Source: Paractinoplanes rishiriensis
GTDB taxonomy: Bacteria; Actinomycetota; Actinomycetes; Mycobacteriales; Micromonosporaceae
Direction: 5' to 3'
Assembly (NCBI RefSeq): GCF_016862375.1
Contig: NZ_BOMV01000026.1
Coordinates: 120,057 to 184,056, forward strand
DNA length: 64,000 bases
The stretch's first letter is position 1, and every line of letters starts with the position of its first letter. Below the pieces are notes generated by a model. It was not told the DNA's origin. It did no database searches and saw nothing but the letters and a program-made list of their open reading frames with translations. Of the stretch, positions 53,917 through 62,641 are shown piece by piece. Both the position numbers and the translations under genes were made by a program.

Positions 53917-54870
53917 GTGACACTGTTCTGGCGCATTTTCTCGCTGAACGCGGCGGTGCTCGTCGTCGCGACGGTGGGACTGCTGCTCGGGCCGGTGACG
54001 GTGTCCACGCCGGTGGTGCTGACCGAGGCGATCGTCCTGATCACCGGACTGGCCGCTATGTTGATCGCGAACGCGTTCCTGTTGCGCGTCGGGCTGAGCC
54101 CGCTCGACCGGCTCACCCGCACGATGACCACCGTCGACCTGTTGCGGCCGGGCACCCGGCTGCCGGTCAGCGGCCGGGCCGGCATCGCGGCGCTGATCCG
54201 GGCGTTCAACGCGATGCTCAACCGGCTCGAGGCCGAGCGGGCGGCCAGCGCGGCCCGGGCGCTGTCGGCGCAGGAGGCCGAGCGCCGCCGGGTCGCGCAG
54301 GAGCTGCACGACGAGATCGGCCAGACGCTGACCGCCGTGCTGCTCGACATCAAGCGGGTGGCCGACCAGGCGCCGGCGCCGGTCGCCGACCAGCTGCGCC
54401 AGGTGCAGGAGACCACCCGCAACAGCCTCGACGAGATCCGGCGCATCGCCCGCCGGCTGCGACCGGGCGTGCTCGAGGAGCTCGGGCTGTCCAGCGCGCT
54501 GCGGGCGCTCGCCACCGAGTTCTCCACCGCGGGGCTGGCCGTCAAGCGCCAGCTCGGCACCGACCTGCCCGAGCTCAGCGCCGACGTGGAGCTGGTGCTC
54601 TACCGGGTGGCGCAGGAGAGCCTCACCAACGTGGCCCGGCACTCCGGCGCGCACACCGCGACGCTGATCCTGCGCCGGGACGGCGACGACGGGGTGGAGC
54701 TGCGCATCCGCGACGACGGCAGCGGGATGGGCTCGGCCGCCGAGGGCGCCGGCATCCGCGGCATGCGTGAACGCGCGCTGCTCATCGGCGCGATCCTGAC
54801 CTTCGCCGCCGCGCCGGGCGGCGGCACCGACGTGAGCCTGCGGGTGGCCTCCGGGGATCGGGGGAGATGA
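53917..54870 (+). CDS. NarL-group sensor histidine kinase (HisKA_3)
   Basis: 317 residues from GTG 53917 (GAGGGG upstream). Two membrane helices about 7-27 and 35-57 with hardly any extracytoplasmic loop, then a HAMP-like linker, dimerisation helix with phospho-acceptor His131 in AQELHDEIGQ, and HATPase (YRVAQESLTNVARHSGA, RDDGSGMG). Such short-loop kinases sense within or near the membrane. It overlaps its partner regulator by ATGA and leads the Mrp antiporter operon. Confidence 0.92.
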   Translation: MTLFWRIFSLNAAVLVVATVGLLLGPVTVSTPVVLTEAIVLITGLAAMLIANAFLLRVGLSPLDRLTRTMTTVDLLRPGTRLPVSGRAGIAALIRAFNAMLNRLEAERAASAARALSAQEAERRRVAQELHDEIGQTLTAVLLDIKRVADQAPAPVADQLRQVQETTRNSLDEIRRIARRLRPGVLEELGLSSALRALATEFSTAGLAVKRQLGTDLPELSADVELVLYRVAQESLTNVARHSGAHTATLILRRDGDDGVELRIRDDGSGMGSAAEGAGIRGMRERALLIGAILTFAAAPGGGTDVSLRVASGDRGR

Positions 54871-55526
54871 CCGTGCCCGGACCCACCCGTATCCTGCTGG
54901 CCGACGACCACGCGCTGGTGCGCCGCGGCGTCCGGCTGATCCTCGACCAGGAGAGCGACCTCACCGTGATCGCCGAGGCCGCGGACGGCGCCGAGGCGCT
55001 CGACCTGGCCCGGGCCGACCCGCCCGACCTGGCCATCCTCGACATCGCGATGCCCCGGATGACCGGTCTCCAGGCCGCCCGCGAGCTCACCCGCATGCAG
55101 CCCGACCTGCGCATTCTCTTCCTGACCATGTATGACAACGAGCAGTACTTCTTCGAGGCGCTGCGGGTCGGCGCGGCCGGCTACGTGCTGAAGTCGGCCG
55201 CCGACCGCGACCTGGTCGAGGCCTGCCACGCCGCGATGCGCGACGAACCATTCCTTTACCCGGCCACGGTGACCGCGCTGGTCCGCGACTACCTGGAGCG
55301 CGTGCGCGGCGGCGCCGGCATCCCGGCCAAGGCGGTCACCGACCGCGAGGAGGAGGTGCTCAAGCTGGTCGCCGAGGGGCACTCCACCCGGCAGATCGCC
55401 GAGCTGCTGTTCATCAGCGCCAAGACGGTGGAGCGGCATCGCGCCAACATCCTGCAGAAACTCGGCCTGCGTGATCGGCTGGAGCTGACCAGGTACGCCA
55501 TCCGCGCCGGACTCATCGAGCCCTGA
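54867..55526 (+). CDS. NarL/FixJ-family response regulator
   Basis: 219 residues. Receiver about 6-125: Asp13/14 pocket, phospho-acceptor Asp59 in AILDIAMP, Lys in YVLKSAADRD. LuxR-type HTH about 155-215 (LTDRE-like VTDREEEVLKLVAEGHSTRQ, IAELLFISAKTVERHRANI). The stop is 2 bp before the mrpA start. Probably activates its own operon in response to Na+, pH or membrane energy state; the signal is inferred from the genes it is with. Confidence 0.93.
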   Translation: MTVPGPTRILLADDHALVRRGVRLILDQESDLTVIAEAADGAEALDLARADPPDLAILDIAMPRMTGLQAARELTRMQPDLRILFLTMYDNEQYFFEALRVGAAGYVLKSAADRDLVEACHAAMRDEPFLYPATVTALVRDYLERVRGGAGIPAKAVTDREEEVLKLVAEGHSTRQIAELLFISAKTVERHRANILQKLGLRDRLELTRYAIRAGLIEP

Positions 55527-55528
55527 TC

Positions 55529-58360
55529 ATGCTGCTGATTCTGCTGATCCACGCGCTGGCCGCCGTGCTCGCACCCGCCCTGGTGCGGGTGGCTGGCCGC
55601 CGGGCGCTCTACCTGCTGGCCCTGGTGCCGGCGGCCGGCGGTGCCTGGGCGCTGGCCCAGAGCGGCCGGGTCCGCGACGGCCGGCCGCCCACCGAGACCT
55701 ACCCGTGGGTGCCGCAACTGGGCACGGAGCTGGCGTTGCGGCTCACCACGCTGCCCTGGCTCATGGTGGTGCTGGTCGGCGGCGTCGGAGCGATCGTGCT
55801 GGCGTACAGCGCCCGCTACTTCGCGCCCGGCGAGCGCGGGCTGGGCCGGTTCGCCGCGTTGTTCCTGGCGTTCGCGGGGGCGATGACCGGGCTAGTCGTC
55901 TCCGACGACCTGCTGGTGCTGTACGTGTTCTGGGAGCTCACCACCGTCTTCTCGTACCTGCTGATCGGCAACGACCCGGAGCACGGGCCGAGCCGCCGGG
56001 CCGCCATGCAGGCGCTGCTGGTGACCACGCTGGGCGGGCTCGCGATGCTGGTCGGCTTCGTGATGCTCGGGCAGGCCGCCGGCACCTACAAGCTCTCCGC
56101 GATCGTCGCCGGGCCGTCGCCCTCGCCGGTCTACCTCGGCATCGCGCTCGTGCTGATCCTGGTCGGGGCGATGTCCAAGTCGGCGATCTTCCCGTTCGGT
56201 TTCTGGCTGCCGGCCGCCATGACCGCGCCCACCCCGGTGTCGGCCTATCTGCACGCCGCCTCGATGGTCAAGGCCGGCATCTTCCTGATCGCGGTGCTCG
56301 GCCCGTCCTACGCCGACGACCTGCCGTGGCGGCCGGTGCTGGTGATCGGCGGCCTGCTCACCATGCTCGGCGGCGCCTGGTCGGCGCTTCGCCAGTACGA
56401 CCTGAAACTGCTGCTCGCCTACGGCACGGTGAGCCAGCTGGGGCTGCTGGCCGTGGTGCTCGGCGCCGGCACCCGGGACGCGGCGCTGGCCGGCACCGCC
56501 CTGCTGCTCGCGCACGCCCTGTTCAAGGCCGCGCTGTTCCTGGTGGTGGGCGTCGTCGACCACACCGCCGGCACACGTGACCTGCGCGAGCTCAGCGGGC
56601 TCGGTGCCCGGCAACCGGTGTTGGCCGGGGTCGCGATGCTGGCCGCCGCGTCGATGGCCGGGGTGCCGCCGATGGCCGGGTTCGTCGGTAAGGAGGCGGT
56701 GTTCGCGGCCTTCACCGGGGCGTCCACCATCGACCGGCTGGTGCTGCTCGCCCTGGTCGCCGGTTCCGCGCTGACTGTCGCGTACAGCCTCCGCTTTGTC
56801 TGGGGTGCTTTTGCCCGCAAACCGGATGTCGCCGAGACCCGGCCGCACGCGCCCGGCGCTCTCTTCCTGGCGCCTCCCGCGCTCCTCGCGCTGTCGGGAC
56901 TCGCGGTCGGCGTGACGGCTCCGCTGATCGACCGGATGGTGAGCCCGTACGCCGCGGGCTACGTGGCCGCGGAACACCCGTACCACCTCGCCCTGTGGCA
57001 CGGTCCGGGGTTGCCGGTGCTGCTCAGCGCCGTCGCCCTGGCCTGCGGCACGGTGCTGTTCCTGCTGCGCCCGGACCGGCCCGGACCGCCGGCCGCACCG
57101 CGCGACCGCGCCTACCGCCGGGTGATGGCCGGCGTCGACCGGCTCGCGGTCGAGGTGACCGGCGCGACCCAGCGCGGTTCGCTGCCGTTCTACGTCGCGG
57201 TGATCCTGGTCGTGCTGGTGGTGCTCGGCGGTGCCACGCTGCTGGCCGGCGCGCCCTGGCCGATGGTGCTGCGGCTGTGGGACTCCCCGGCGCAGGCGGT
57301 GGCCGGCACCGCGATCATCGTCTCGGCCCTGGTGGCCGCCCGGGCCCGGCGCCGGTTGACCGCGATGGTGCTGGTCGGGGTCTCGGGGTACGGCATCGCC
57401 GTGCTGTTCGTCCTGCACGGCGCGCCCGATCTGGCGCTCACCCAGTTCCTGGTCGAGACGGTCACCATCGTGATGTTCGTGCTGGTGCTGCGGCGGCTGC
57501 CCGAACACTTCTCGGCCCGGCCGCTGGCGCTGACCCGCCGGCTGCGCGGCGCACTCGCGGTGGTGGTGGGTGCGGTCACCGCGGGAATGGCGTACGCGGC
57601 GGTCAGCCGTCGCCAGGCCGAGCCGATCTCGAGCCAGTTCCCGGAGCTCGCGGTCTCCTTCGGCGGCGGCACCAACATCGTGAACGTGGCGCTGGTGGAC
57701 ATCCGGGCCTGGGACACGATGGGCGAGATCTCGGTGCTGGTGGTGGCCGCGACCGGGGTGGCCAGCCTGATCTTCCGGCGCACCGGTGCGCTGGAGCGGC
57801 GCAGCGCCCGGCGGGGCCCCGGCCGGGTGCCGGTCGGCGACTCGCCCGCCTGGCTCGCGGCCGGCGACACGCCGGAGGCCCGGCGGCAGTCGATCATCCT
57901 CCAGGTCGTCGCCCGGCTGATGTTCCACACCGTGGTGCTGTTCTCGATCTACCTGCTGTTCTCGGGGCACAACGCGATCGGCGGCGGCTTCGCCGGCGGC
58001 CTGGTGGCCGGGCTGGCGCTGACCGTGCGCTACCTGGCCGGCGGCCGTCGCGAGCTGATCGCGGCCGCACCGGTCGACGCCGGCCTGGTGCTGGGGTCCG
58101 GCCTGTTCGTCGCGGTCGGCAGCGGGGCGGTGGCCATGCTGCTCGGCGGCGAGGTGCTGCAGAGCGCGCTGCTCGACTTCCATCTGCCGCTGCTCGGCCA
58201 CGTCCATCTCGCCACGTCGGTCTTCTTCGACATCGGCGTCTATCTGATCGTCGTCGCCCTGGTGCTGGAGATCCTGCGCAGCCTGGGCGCCGAGTTGGAC
58301 CGCCAGGCCGAACCGGCCGAGGAACAACGCCACGAGATTCGGGAGGAGGTCACCGTATGA
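55529..58360 (+). CDS. mrpA: Mrp Na+/H+ antiporter subunit A fused to subunit B
   Basis: 943 residues. The N-terminal 500 residues are the NuoL-like proton channel part, with about 14 helices (LLVLYVFWELTTVFSYLLIGND, AAMTAPTPVSAYLHAASMVKAGIF, LLLAYGTVSQLGLLAVVLG). The middle has the MrpA-specific helices, with ALTQFLVETVTIVMFVLVLR (DUF4040), and the C-terminal part from about 790 is MnhB-like (ARLMFHTVVLFSIYLLFSGH, NAIGGGFAGGLVAGLAL). No separate mrpB gene exists between it and mrpC, so this is an MrpA-B fusion as in many actinobacteria. It overlaps mrpC by ATGA. Confidence 0.93.
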   Translation: MLLILLIHALAAVLAPALVRVAGRRALYLLALVPAAGGAWALAQSGRVRDGRPPTETYPWVPQLGTELALRLTTLPWLMVVLVGGVGAIVLAYSARYFAPGERGLGRFAALFLAFAGAMTGLVVSDDLLVLYVFWELTTVFSYLLIGNDPEHGPSRRAAMQALLVTTLGGLAMLVGFVMLGQAAGTYKLSAIVAGPSPSPVYLGIALVLILVGAMSKSAIFPFGFWLPAAMTAPTPVSAYLHAASMVKAGIFLIAVLGPSYADDLPWRPVLVIGGLLTMLGGAWSALRQYDLKLLLAYGTVSQLGLLAVVLGAGTRDAALAGTALLLAHALFKAALFLVVGVVDHTAGTRDLRELSGLGARQPVLAGVAMLAAASMAGVPPMAGFVGKEAVFAAFTGASTIDRLVLLALVAGSALTVAYSLRFVWGAFARKPDVAETRPHAPGALFLAPPALLALSGLAVGVTAPLIDRMVSPYAAGYVAAEHPYHLALWHGPGLPVLLSAVALACGTVLFLLRPDRPGPPAAPRDRAYRRVMAGVDRLAVEVTGATQRGSLPFYVAVILVVLVVLGGATLLAGAPWPMVLRLWDSPAQAVAGTAIIVSALVAARARRRLTAMVLVGVSGYGIAVLFVLHGAPDLALTQFLVETVTIVMFVLVLRRLPEHFSARPLALTRRLRGALAVVVGAVTAGMAYAAVSRRQAEPISSQFPELAVSFGGGTNIVNVALVDIRAWDTMGEISVLVVAATGVASLIFRRTGALERRSARRGPGRVPVGDSPAWLAAGDTPEARRQSIILQVVARLMFHTVVLFSIYLLFSGHNAIGGGFAGGLVAGLALTVRYLAGGRRELIAAAPVDAGLVLGSGLFVAVGSGAVAMLLGGEVLQSALLDFHLPLLGHVHLATSVFFDIGVYLIVVALVLEILRSLGAELDRQAEPAEEQRHEIREEVTV

Positions 58361-58767
58361 CACCCAACCTGCTTTACGTGATCGTGGTGGGGGTGCTGTT
58401 CGCGACCGGGGTCTCGTTGCTGCTGGAGCGCAGCCTCACCCGGATCGTGATGGGCGTGATCCTGCTCGGCAACGGCGCCAACCTGCTGATCCTGCTGGGC
58501 GGCAAGGCCGGTGGCGCGCCGATCGTGGGCGTGACCCCCAACGCCGAGATGAGCGACCCGCTGCCGCAGATCATGATCCTGACCGCGATCGTGATCACGC
58601 TGGGGATGACCGCGTTCCTGCTCGCGCTGGCCTACCGGAACTGGAAGCTGACCGGCAACGACGAGGTGCAGGACGACGTGGAGGACCGCCGGATCATGGT
58701 GCTGGCCGAGCGGGACGAGGGCCCGGGCACGGCCGACACCCACGACGTCGCCGAGGCGCCGCGATGA
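58357..58767 (+). CDS. mrpC: Mrp antiporter subunit C
   Basis: 136 residues with three helices (LLYVIVVGVLFATGVSLLLE, TRIVMGVILLGNGANLLILLG, IMILTAIVITLGMTAFLLALAYR), the NuoK-like pattern of MrpC, including the conserved GNGANL and DPLPQIMILTAIV segments. The last 30 residues are a hydrophilic acidic tail longer than in Bacillus MrpC (NDEVQDDVEDRRIMVLAERD). Part of the complex in the cytoplasmic membrane; overlaps mrpD by 4 bp. Confidence 0.93.
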   Translation: MTPNLLYVIVVGVLFATGVSLLLERSLTRIVMGVILLGNGANLLILLGGKAGGAPIVGVTPNAEMSDPLPQIMILTAIVITLGMTAFLLALAYRNWKLTGNDEVQDDVEDRRIMVLAERDEGPGTADTHDVAEAPR

Positions 58768-60302
58768 ACTTCCTCGTCCCGTTGCCGGTGGTGATGCCGC
58801 TGCTCGGTGCCGCGCTCACGCTGATGATGGCCGGGCGGCCGCGGGCACAGCGGACGGTCAGCCTCAGCGTGCTCACCGGCACGCTGCTGGTCTCGGTGGC
58901 GCTGCTCGTGCTGACCAGCACCGACGGGCCGCTGGTGGTGTCCGTCGGCGGGTGGACGGCGCCGCTGGGCATCGTGCTGATCGCCGACCAGCTGGCGGCG
59001 CTCATGCTGGTGGTCTCGTCGGCCGTGACGGTGTGCGTGCTGGTGTACTCGATCGGGCAGGGCATGGCGGACGGCAACGAGGAGACGCCGCTGTCCATCT
59101 ACCACCCGACATACCTGATCCTCACCGCCGGCGTGACCAACGCGTTCCTGGCCGGCGACCTGTTCAACCTCTACGTGGGCTTCGAGATCCTGCTGGTGGC
59201 CAGCTACGTGTTGCTGACCCTCGGCGGCACCGAGAACCGGATCCGCGCGGGGACCACGTACGTGGTCGTGTCTTTGGTCTCGTCCTTGATCTTCCTGGTC
59301 GCCATCGGGCTGGTGTACGCCGCCACCGGCACGCTCAACCTGGCCCAGCTGGTCGACCGGCTGGACGCGCTGCCCGACGGCCTGCGCCTGATGTTGCAGA
59401 GCATGTTGCTGCTGGCGTTCGGCATCAAGGCCGCGGTTTTCCCGCTGTCGGCGTGGCTGCCGGACAGCTACCCGACCGCGCCCGCGCCCGTCACGGCCGT
59501 CTTCGCCGGCCTGCTCACCAAGATCGGCGTGTACGCGATCATCCGGACCGAGACGCTGCTGTTCCCCGGCGGGCGGGTGGCGACGCTGCTCATGGTGGTC
59601 GCGTTACTGACCATGGTGGTCGGCATCCTCGGCGCGGTGGCGCAGTCCGACCTGAAACGGTTGCTGTCGTTCACGCTGGTCAGCCACATCGGCTACCTGC
59701 TGTTCGGGGTGGGGCTGGCCACCCGGCTCGGGCTGTCCAGCGCGATTTTCTACGTGGTGCACCACATCACCATCCAGACCACGCTGTTCCTGGCCGCGGG
59801 ACTGATCGAACGCCGTGGCGGCAGCGCCACCCTGGACCGGCTGGGCGGGCTGGCCCGGTTGTCGCCGGTGCTCGCCGGGCTGTTCTTCGTGCCGGCGCTC
59901 AACCTGGCCGGCATCCCGCCGTTCTCCGGGTTCATCGGCAAGACCGGCCTGCTTCAGGCGGGCGCCAACGACGGCAGCGTGCTGGCCTGGCTGCTGGTCG
60001 GCGGCAGCGTGCTGACCAGCCTGCTGACCCTGTACGCGATCGCCCGGGTGTGGAACCTGGCGTTCTGGCGCCGTCCCAACCCGGCGATGCCCGACCCGGC
60101 CGAGGCCGATCCGCCCACCTCCCTGCTGCCCCGGCTGATGGTGGCGCCGACCCTGGTGCTGGTCGCCCTGGGCGCCGGGCTGACCGTGGCCGCCGGGCCG
60201 CTGTACGAGCTCAGCGACCAGGCCGCCGGCTACCTGATCGAGCGCAGCGGGTACGTCGACGCCGTCTTCCCGCAGGGCCAGCTTCCGGAGGCACCGCGAT
60301 GA
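58764..60302 (+). CDS. mrpD: Mrp antiporter subunit D
   Basis: 512 residues, NuoM/NuoN-like proton-translocating subunit with about 14 helices. Family features include GDLFNLYVGFEILLVASYVLLT (Glu of TM5), SMLLLAFGIKAAVFPLSAWLPD (key Lys of the broken helix), APAPVTAVFAGLLTKIGVYAI, and LKRLLSFTLVSHIGYLLFGV. All charged residues I would expect in the channel appear present. Start and stop overlap neighbours by ATGA, as throughout this operon. Confidence 0.94.
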   Translation: MNFLVPLPVVMPLLGAALTLMMAGRPRAQRTVSLSVLTGTLLVSVALLVLTSTDGPLVVSVGGWTAPLGIVLIADQLAALMLVVSSAVTVCVLVYSIGQGMADGNEETPLSIYHPTYLILTAGVTNAFLAGDLFNLYVGFEILLVASYVLLTLGGTENRIRAGTTYVVVSLVSSLIFLVAIGLVYAATGTLNLAQLVDRLDALPDGLRLMLQSMLLLAFGIKAAVFPLSAWLPDSYPTAPAPVTAVFAGLLTKIGVYAIIRTETLLFPGGRVATLLMVVALLTMVVGILGAVAQSDLKRLLSFTLVSHIGYLLFGVGLATRLGLSSAIFYVVHHITIQTTLFLAAGLIERRGGSATLDRLGGLARLSPVLAGLFFVPALNLAGIPPFSGFIGKTGLLQAGANDGSVLAWLLVGGSVLTSLLTLYAIARVWNLAFWRRPNPAMPDPAEADPPTSLLPRLMVAPTLVLVALGAGLTVAAGPLYELSDQAAGYLIERSGYVDAVFPQGQLPEAPR

Positions 60303-60853
60303 CCCGCCCGGCCCGGGACCGGTTGATCGCGGTGGCCGGCCTCACCGGGATCTGGGTGCTGCTGTGGGGCAGGCCGACCTGGATCAACGTGGTCGGCGGG
60401 CTGCTGGTGGCCACCGTGATCCTGATGGTCTTCCCGCTGCCGCCGGTCACGTTCGGCGGCCGGCTCAGCCTGCCCGGCCTGCTGCGGCTGGTGTCCCGGT
60501 TCCTGGCCGACCTGGTGGTGGCCAGCGTGCAGATCGCGGTGCTGGCGTTCCGGTTCGGGCACGTGCCGCGCAGCGCCGTGATCGCGGTACCCCTGCGGGT
60601 GCCGACCGACCTCAACCTGACCCTGACCGCGGAGGCGTTGTCGCTGGTGCCGGGCAGTCTGATCGTCGAGGCCGACCGGGCTCGCGGCGTGCTCTACGTG
60701 CACGTCCTCGGGGTCCGCGACCGGGCCGAGGTGGAACGGTTCCGGCAGGGCGTGCTCGAGCTGGAGGCGCGCATCGTCGACGCCCTCGGCAGTCCGGCCG
60801 AACGCCGGCTCACCGCGACCGCGCCCACCGTCCGTGAGGGGAGCCCGTCATGA
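60299..60853 (+). CDS. mrpE: Mrp antiporter subunit E
   Basis: 184 residues. Two or three N-terminal helices (LIAVAGLTGIWVLLWGRPTW, INVVGGLLVATVILMVFPL), then LVSRFLADLVVASVQIAVLA and the conserved soluble part AVPLRVPTDLNLTLTAEALSLVPGSLIVEAD with YVHVLGVRD. Matches MrpE/MnhE in length and order. MrpE has no counterpart in complex I and supports assembly and full activity of the antiporter. Confidence 0.93.
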   Translation: MTRPARDRLIAVAGLTGIWVLLWGRPTWINVVGGLLVATVILMVFPLPPVTFGGRLSLPGLLRLVSRFLADLVVASVQIAVLAFRFGHVPRSAVIAVPLRVPTDLNLTLTAEALSLVPGSLIVEADRARGVLYVHVLGVRDRAEVERFRQGVLELEARIVDALGSPAERRLTATAPTVREGSPS

Positions 60854-61170
60854 CCGTCGTTGCGGTCGTCGTCACCGTGCTGCTGGCCGCCGGGACGGCG
60901 CTCACCATGGTCCGGGTGGTGCGCGGGCCGTCGATCCTGGACCGGATCGTGGCCACCGACGTGCTGCTGGCCATCGTGGTGATGGCCGTCGCCGTGGTCG
61001 CGGCCACCACCCGGGACGGGACCGCGCTGCCGATTCTCGCGGTGCTGTCCATCCTCGGGTTCACCGGCTCGGTCAGCGTCGCGCGGTTCGCCACCCGCAG
61101 CGGGCCACGCCGGTCGGACGGCTCCGGTTCCCGTACCGCCGACATCGAGGGTGAGGGGGCACCGCCGTGA
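60850..61170 (+). CDS. mrpF: Mrp antiporter subunit F
   Basis: 106 residues, three helices (VVAVVVTVLLAAGTALTMVRVV, VLLAIVVMAVAVVAATT, ALPILAVLSILGFTGSVSVARF). The loop RGPSILDRIVATDVL is the MrpF family signature. A short hydrophilic tail of about 25 residues follows. Start overlaps mrpE by ATGA and its end overlaps mrpG by GTGA. Confidence 0.93.
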   Translation: MTVVAVVVTVLLAAGTALTMVRVVRGPSILDRIVATDVLLAIVVMAVAVVAATTRDGTALPILAVLSILGFTGSVSVARFATRSGPRRSDGSGSRTADIEGEGAPP

Positions 61171-61628
61171 CCGATGCACTGGATGTCGTGGCCGCGGTCT
61201 GCATGGTGGCCGGCGCGGCTTTGAGCCTCGCCGCCGGGGTGGCGCTGGTCCGCTTCCCCGACCTGCCGTCCCGGATGCACGCGGCCACCAAACCGCAGGT
61301 GCTGGGCCTGCTGCTGGTGCTGCTCGGGTGCGGGTTGCGGCTGCGCGACACGGTCGACATCACCACGCTGGTGCTGGTCGCGGTGTTCCAGCTGAGCACC
61401 GCGCCGGTGGCGGCGCACATGGTGGGGCGCGCCGCCTACCGTGCCGGTCAGGTGCGTAAGGAGCTGCTGCTGGTCGACGAACTGGACGCCCAGGCCGCCG
61501 CGGCGGGCCCGCAGGATGCCGTCGAGGTTCGTGGTGCGCGCGAACGGGTGGACGCTGGGCGGCGCGCCGGGCAGGTTTCGGCCGCCCGGAACGCGGCGGG
61601 AGCGCAAGATGGGTGCCATGACCGCTGA
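61167..61628 (+). CDS. mrpG: Mrp antiporter subunit G
   Basis: 153 residues from GTG 61167. Helices VVAAVCMVAGAALSLAAGVALV, VLGLLLVLLGCGLRLR and ITTLVLVAVFQLSTAPVAAHMV, with the family signature RFPDLPSRMHAATKPQ between the first two and the TAPVAAHM motif. The C-terminal 45 residues form a polar tail that overlaps the start of the following deacetylase gene by up to 20 bp. Completes a full Mrp set A/B-C-D-E-F-G. Confidence 0.92.
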   Translation: MTDALDVVAAVCMVAGAALSLAAGVALVRFPDLPSRMHAATKPQVLGLLLVLLGCGLRLRDTVDITTLVLVAVFQLSTAPVAAHMVGRAAYRAGQVRKELLLVDELDAQAAAAGPQDAVEVRGARERVDAGRRAGQVSAARNAAGAQDGCHDR

Positions 61629-62382
61629 CACGCCCTCCGTGCCCAATCCGCTGCAGGCCGTCGACGAGACCTGGCAGCGTGGCCTCGCCATCGTGGCCCA
61701 CCCCGACGACCTCGAGTTCGGTGCCGCCGCCGCGGTCGCCCGCTGGACCGCGCAGGGCAAGGAGATCGTCTATGTGCTGCTGACCAGCGGCGAGGCCGGC
61801 ATCGACGGGATGGACCCGGCCGAGGCGGGGCCGCTGCGCGAGCGGGAGCAGCGCGAGTCCGCGGCCATCGTCGGGGTCGGGCAGGTCGACTTCCTCGGGC
61901 TTCCGGACGGCGTTCTGGAGTACGGGGTTCCGCTGCGCCGCGAGCTGAGCCGGGTGATCCGCAAGCACCGGCCGGAGATCGTGATCACCAACAACTTCCG
62001 GGACAGCTGGGACGAGGAGGGCAACGCGCTGAACATGTCCGACCACATCGTCACCGGCAAGGCCACCCTGGACGCGGTGCGCGACGCGGCCAACCGGTGG
62101 GTGTTCCGCGAGCAGATCGACGCCGACGGCCTGGAGAAGTGGGGCGGGGTCCGCGAGGTGTGGGCGGCCGGCTCGCCGCAGTCCAAACACGGTGTCGACA
62201 CCACGGACACCTTCGACCTGGGGGTCCGGTCGCTGGAGGCGCACGCGGCATACCTGCGCGGGCTGGGGTCGGGCGACTTCGACTCGGAGGAGTTCCTGGA
62301 GGGCTTCGCACGGCAGACCGGGGCGCGGCTCGGCGCCCGGTACGGCGCTTCGTTCGAGGTGTTCCGGCTGGGACTCTTCTAG
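61609..62382 (+). CDS. PIG-L/LmbE-family N-acetyl-sugar deacetylase
   Basis: 257 residues from ATG 61609 (GGGAG 6 bases upstream); ATG 61618 is equally usable. Zinc motif AHPDDLEFG about residues 33-41, downstream HIVTGKATLDAV supplying the third His, and the ITNNFRDSWDEEGN region. The family includes MshB and Mca of mycothiol metabolism and GlcNAc-PI deacetylases; this one is not an obvious MshB. Overlapping mrpG suggests co-transcription with the antiporter, possibly for thiol homeostasis, but that link is speculative. Confidence 0.9.
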   Translation: MGAMTADTPSVPNPLQAVDETWQRGLAIVAHPDDLEFGAAAAVARWTAQGKEIVYVLLTSGEAGIDGMDPAEAGPLREREQRESAAIVGVGQVDFLGLPDGVLEYGVPLRRELSRVIRKHRPEIVITNNFRDSWDEEGNALNMSDHIVTGKATLDAVRDAANRWVFREQIDADGLEKWGGVREVWAAGSPQSKHGVDTTDTFDLGVRSLEAHAAYLRGLGSGDFDSEEFLEGFARQTGARLGARYGASFEVFRLGLF

Positions 62383-62560
62383 GCCAGCGCGGCCAGGTGC
62401 CCGTACGGCATCCGCCGAGACTGTCGTGCGCGCGGGGCCCGGTCGAGTGGATGGCCCAGGTCGCCGGCCAGCGCCAGGGCCCGCTCGTGGTAGGCGAGCG
62501 CGGCCGCCGGGTCGCGTTCCGTCTGAGGTCGCTGCGCACGGCGGCACCGGTCGACGGCGG
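62383..62560 (-). pseudogene. TPR-protein remnant, frameshifted
   Basis: On the minus strand one frame gives DPAAALAYHERALALAGDLG, typical of TPRs in AfsR/BTAD-type regulators; the following part HPLDRA continues well, but RAHDSLG and then TWPRW-like text appear only in a different frame, so at least one frameshift breaks the pattern. No start, HTH or ATPase part is present. It looks like the eroded 3' end of a larger TPR regulator gene. Confidence 0.55.
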
Positions 62561-62641
62561 CCTGCGGGCGTCCGGCGACCGCACCTGGGGCGGATTCCTG
62601 TGCCGCATCGGGGCCTGACCCGTCCGGGATGGGCCTGAATA

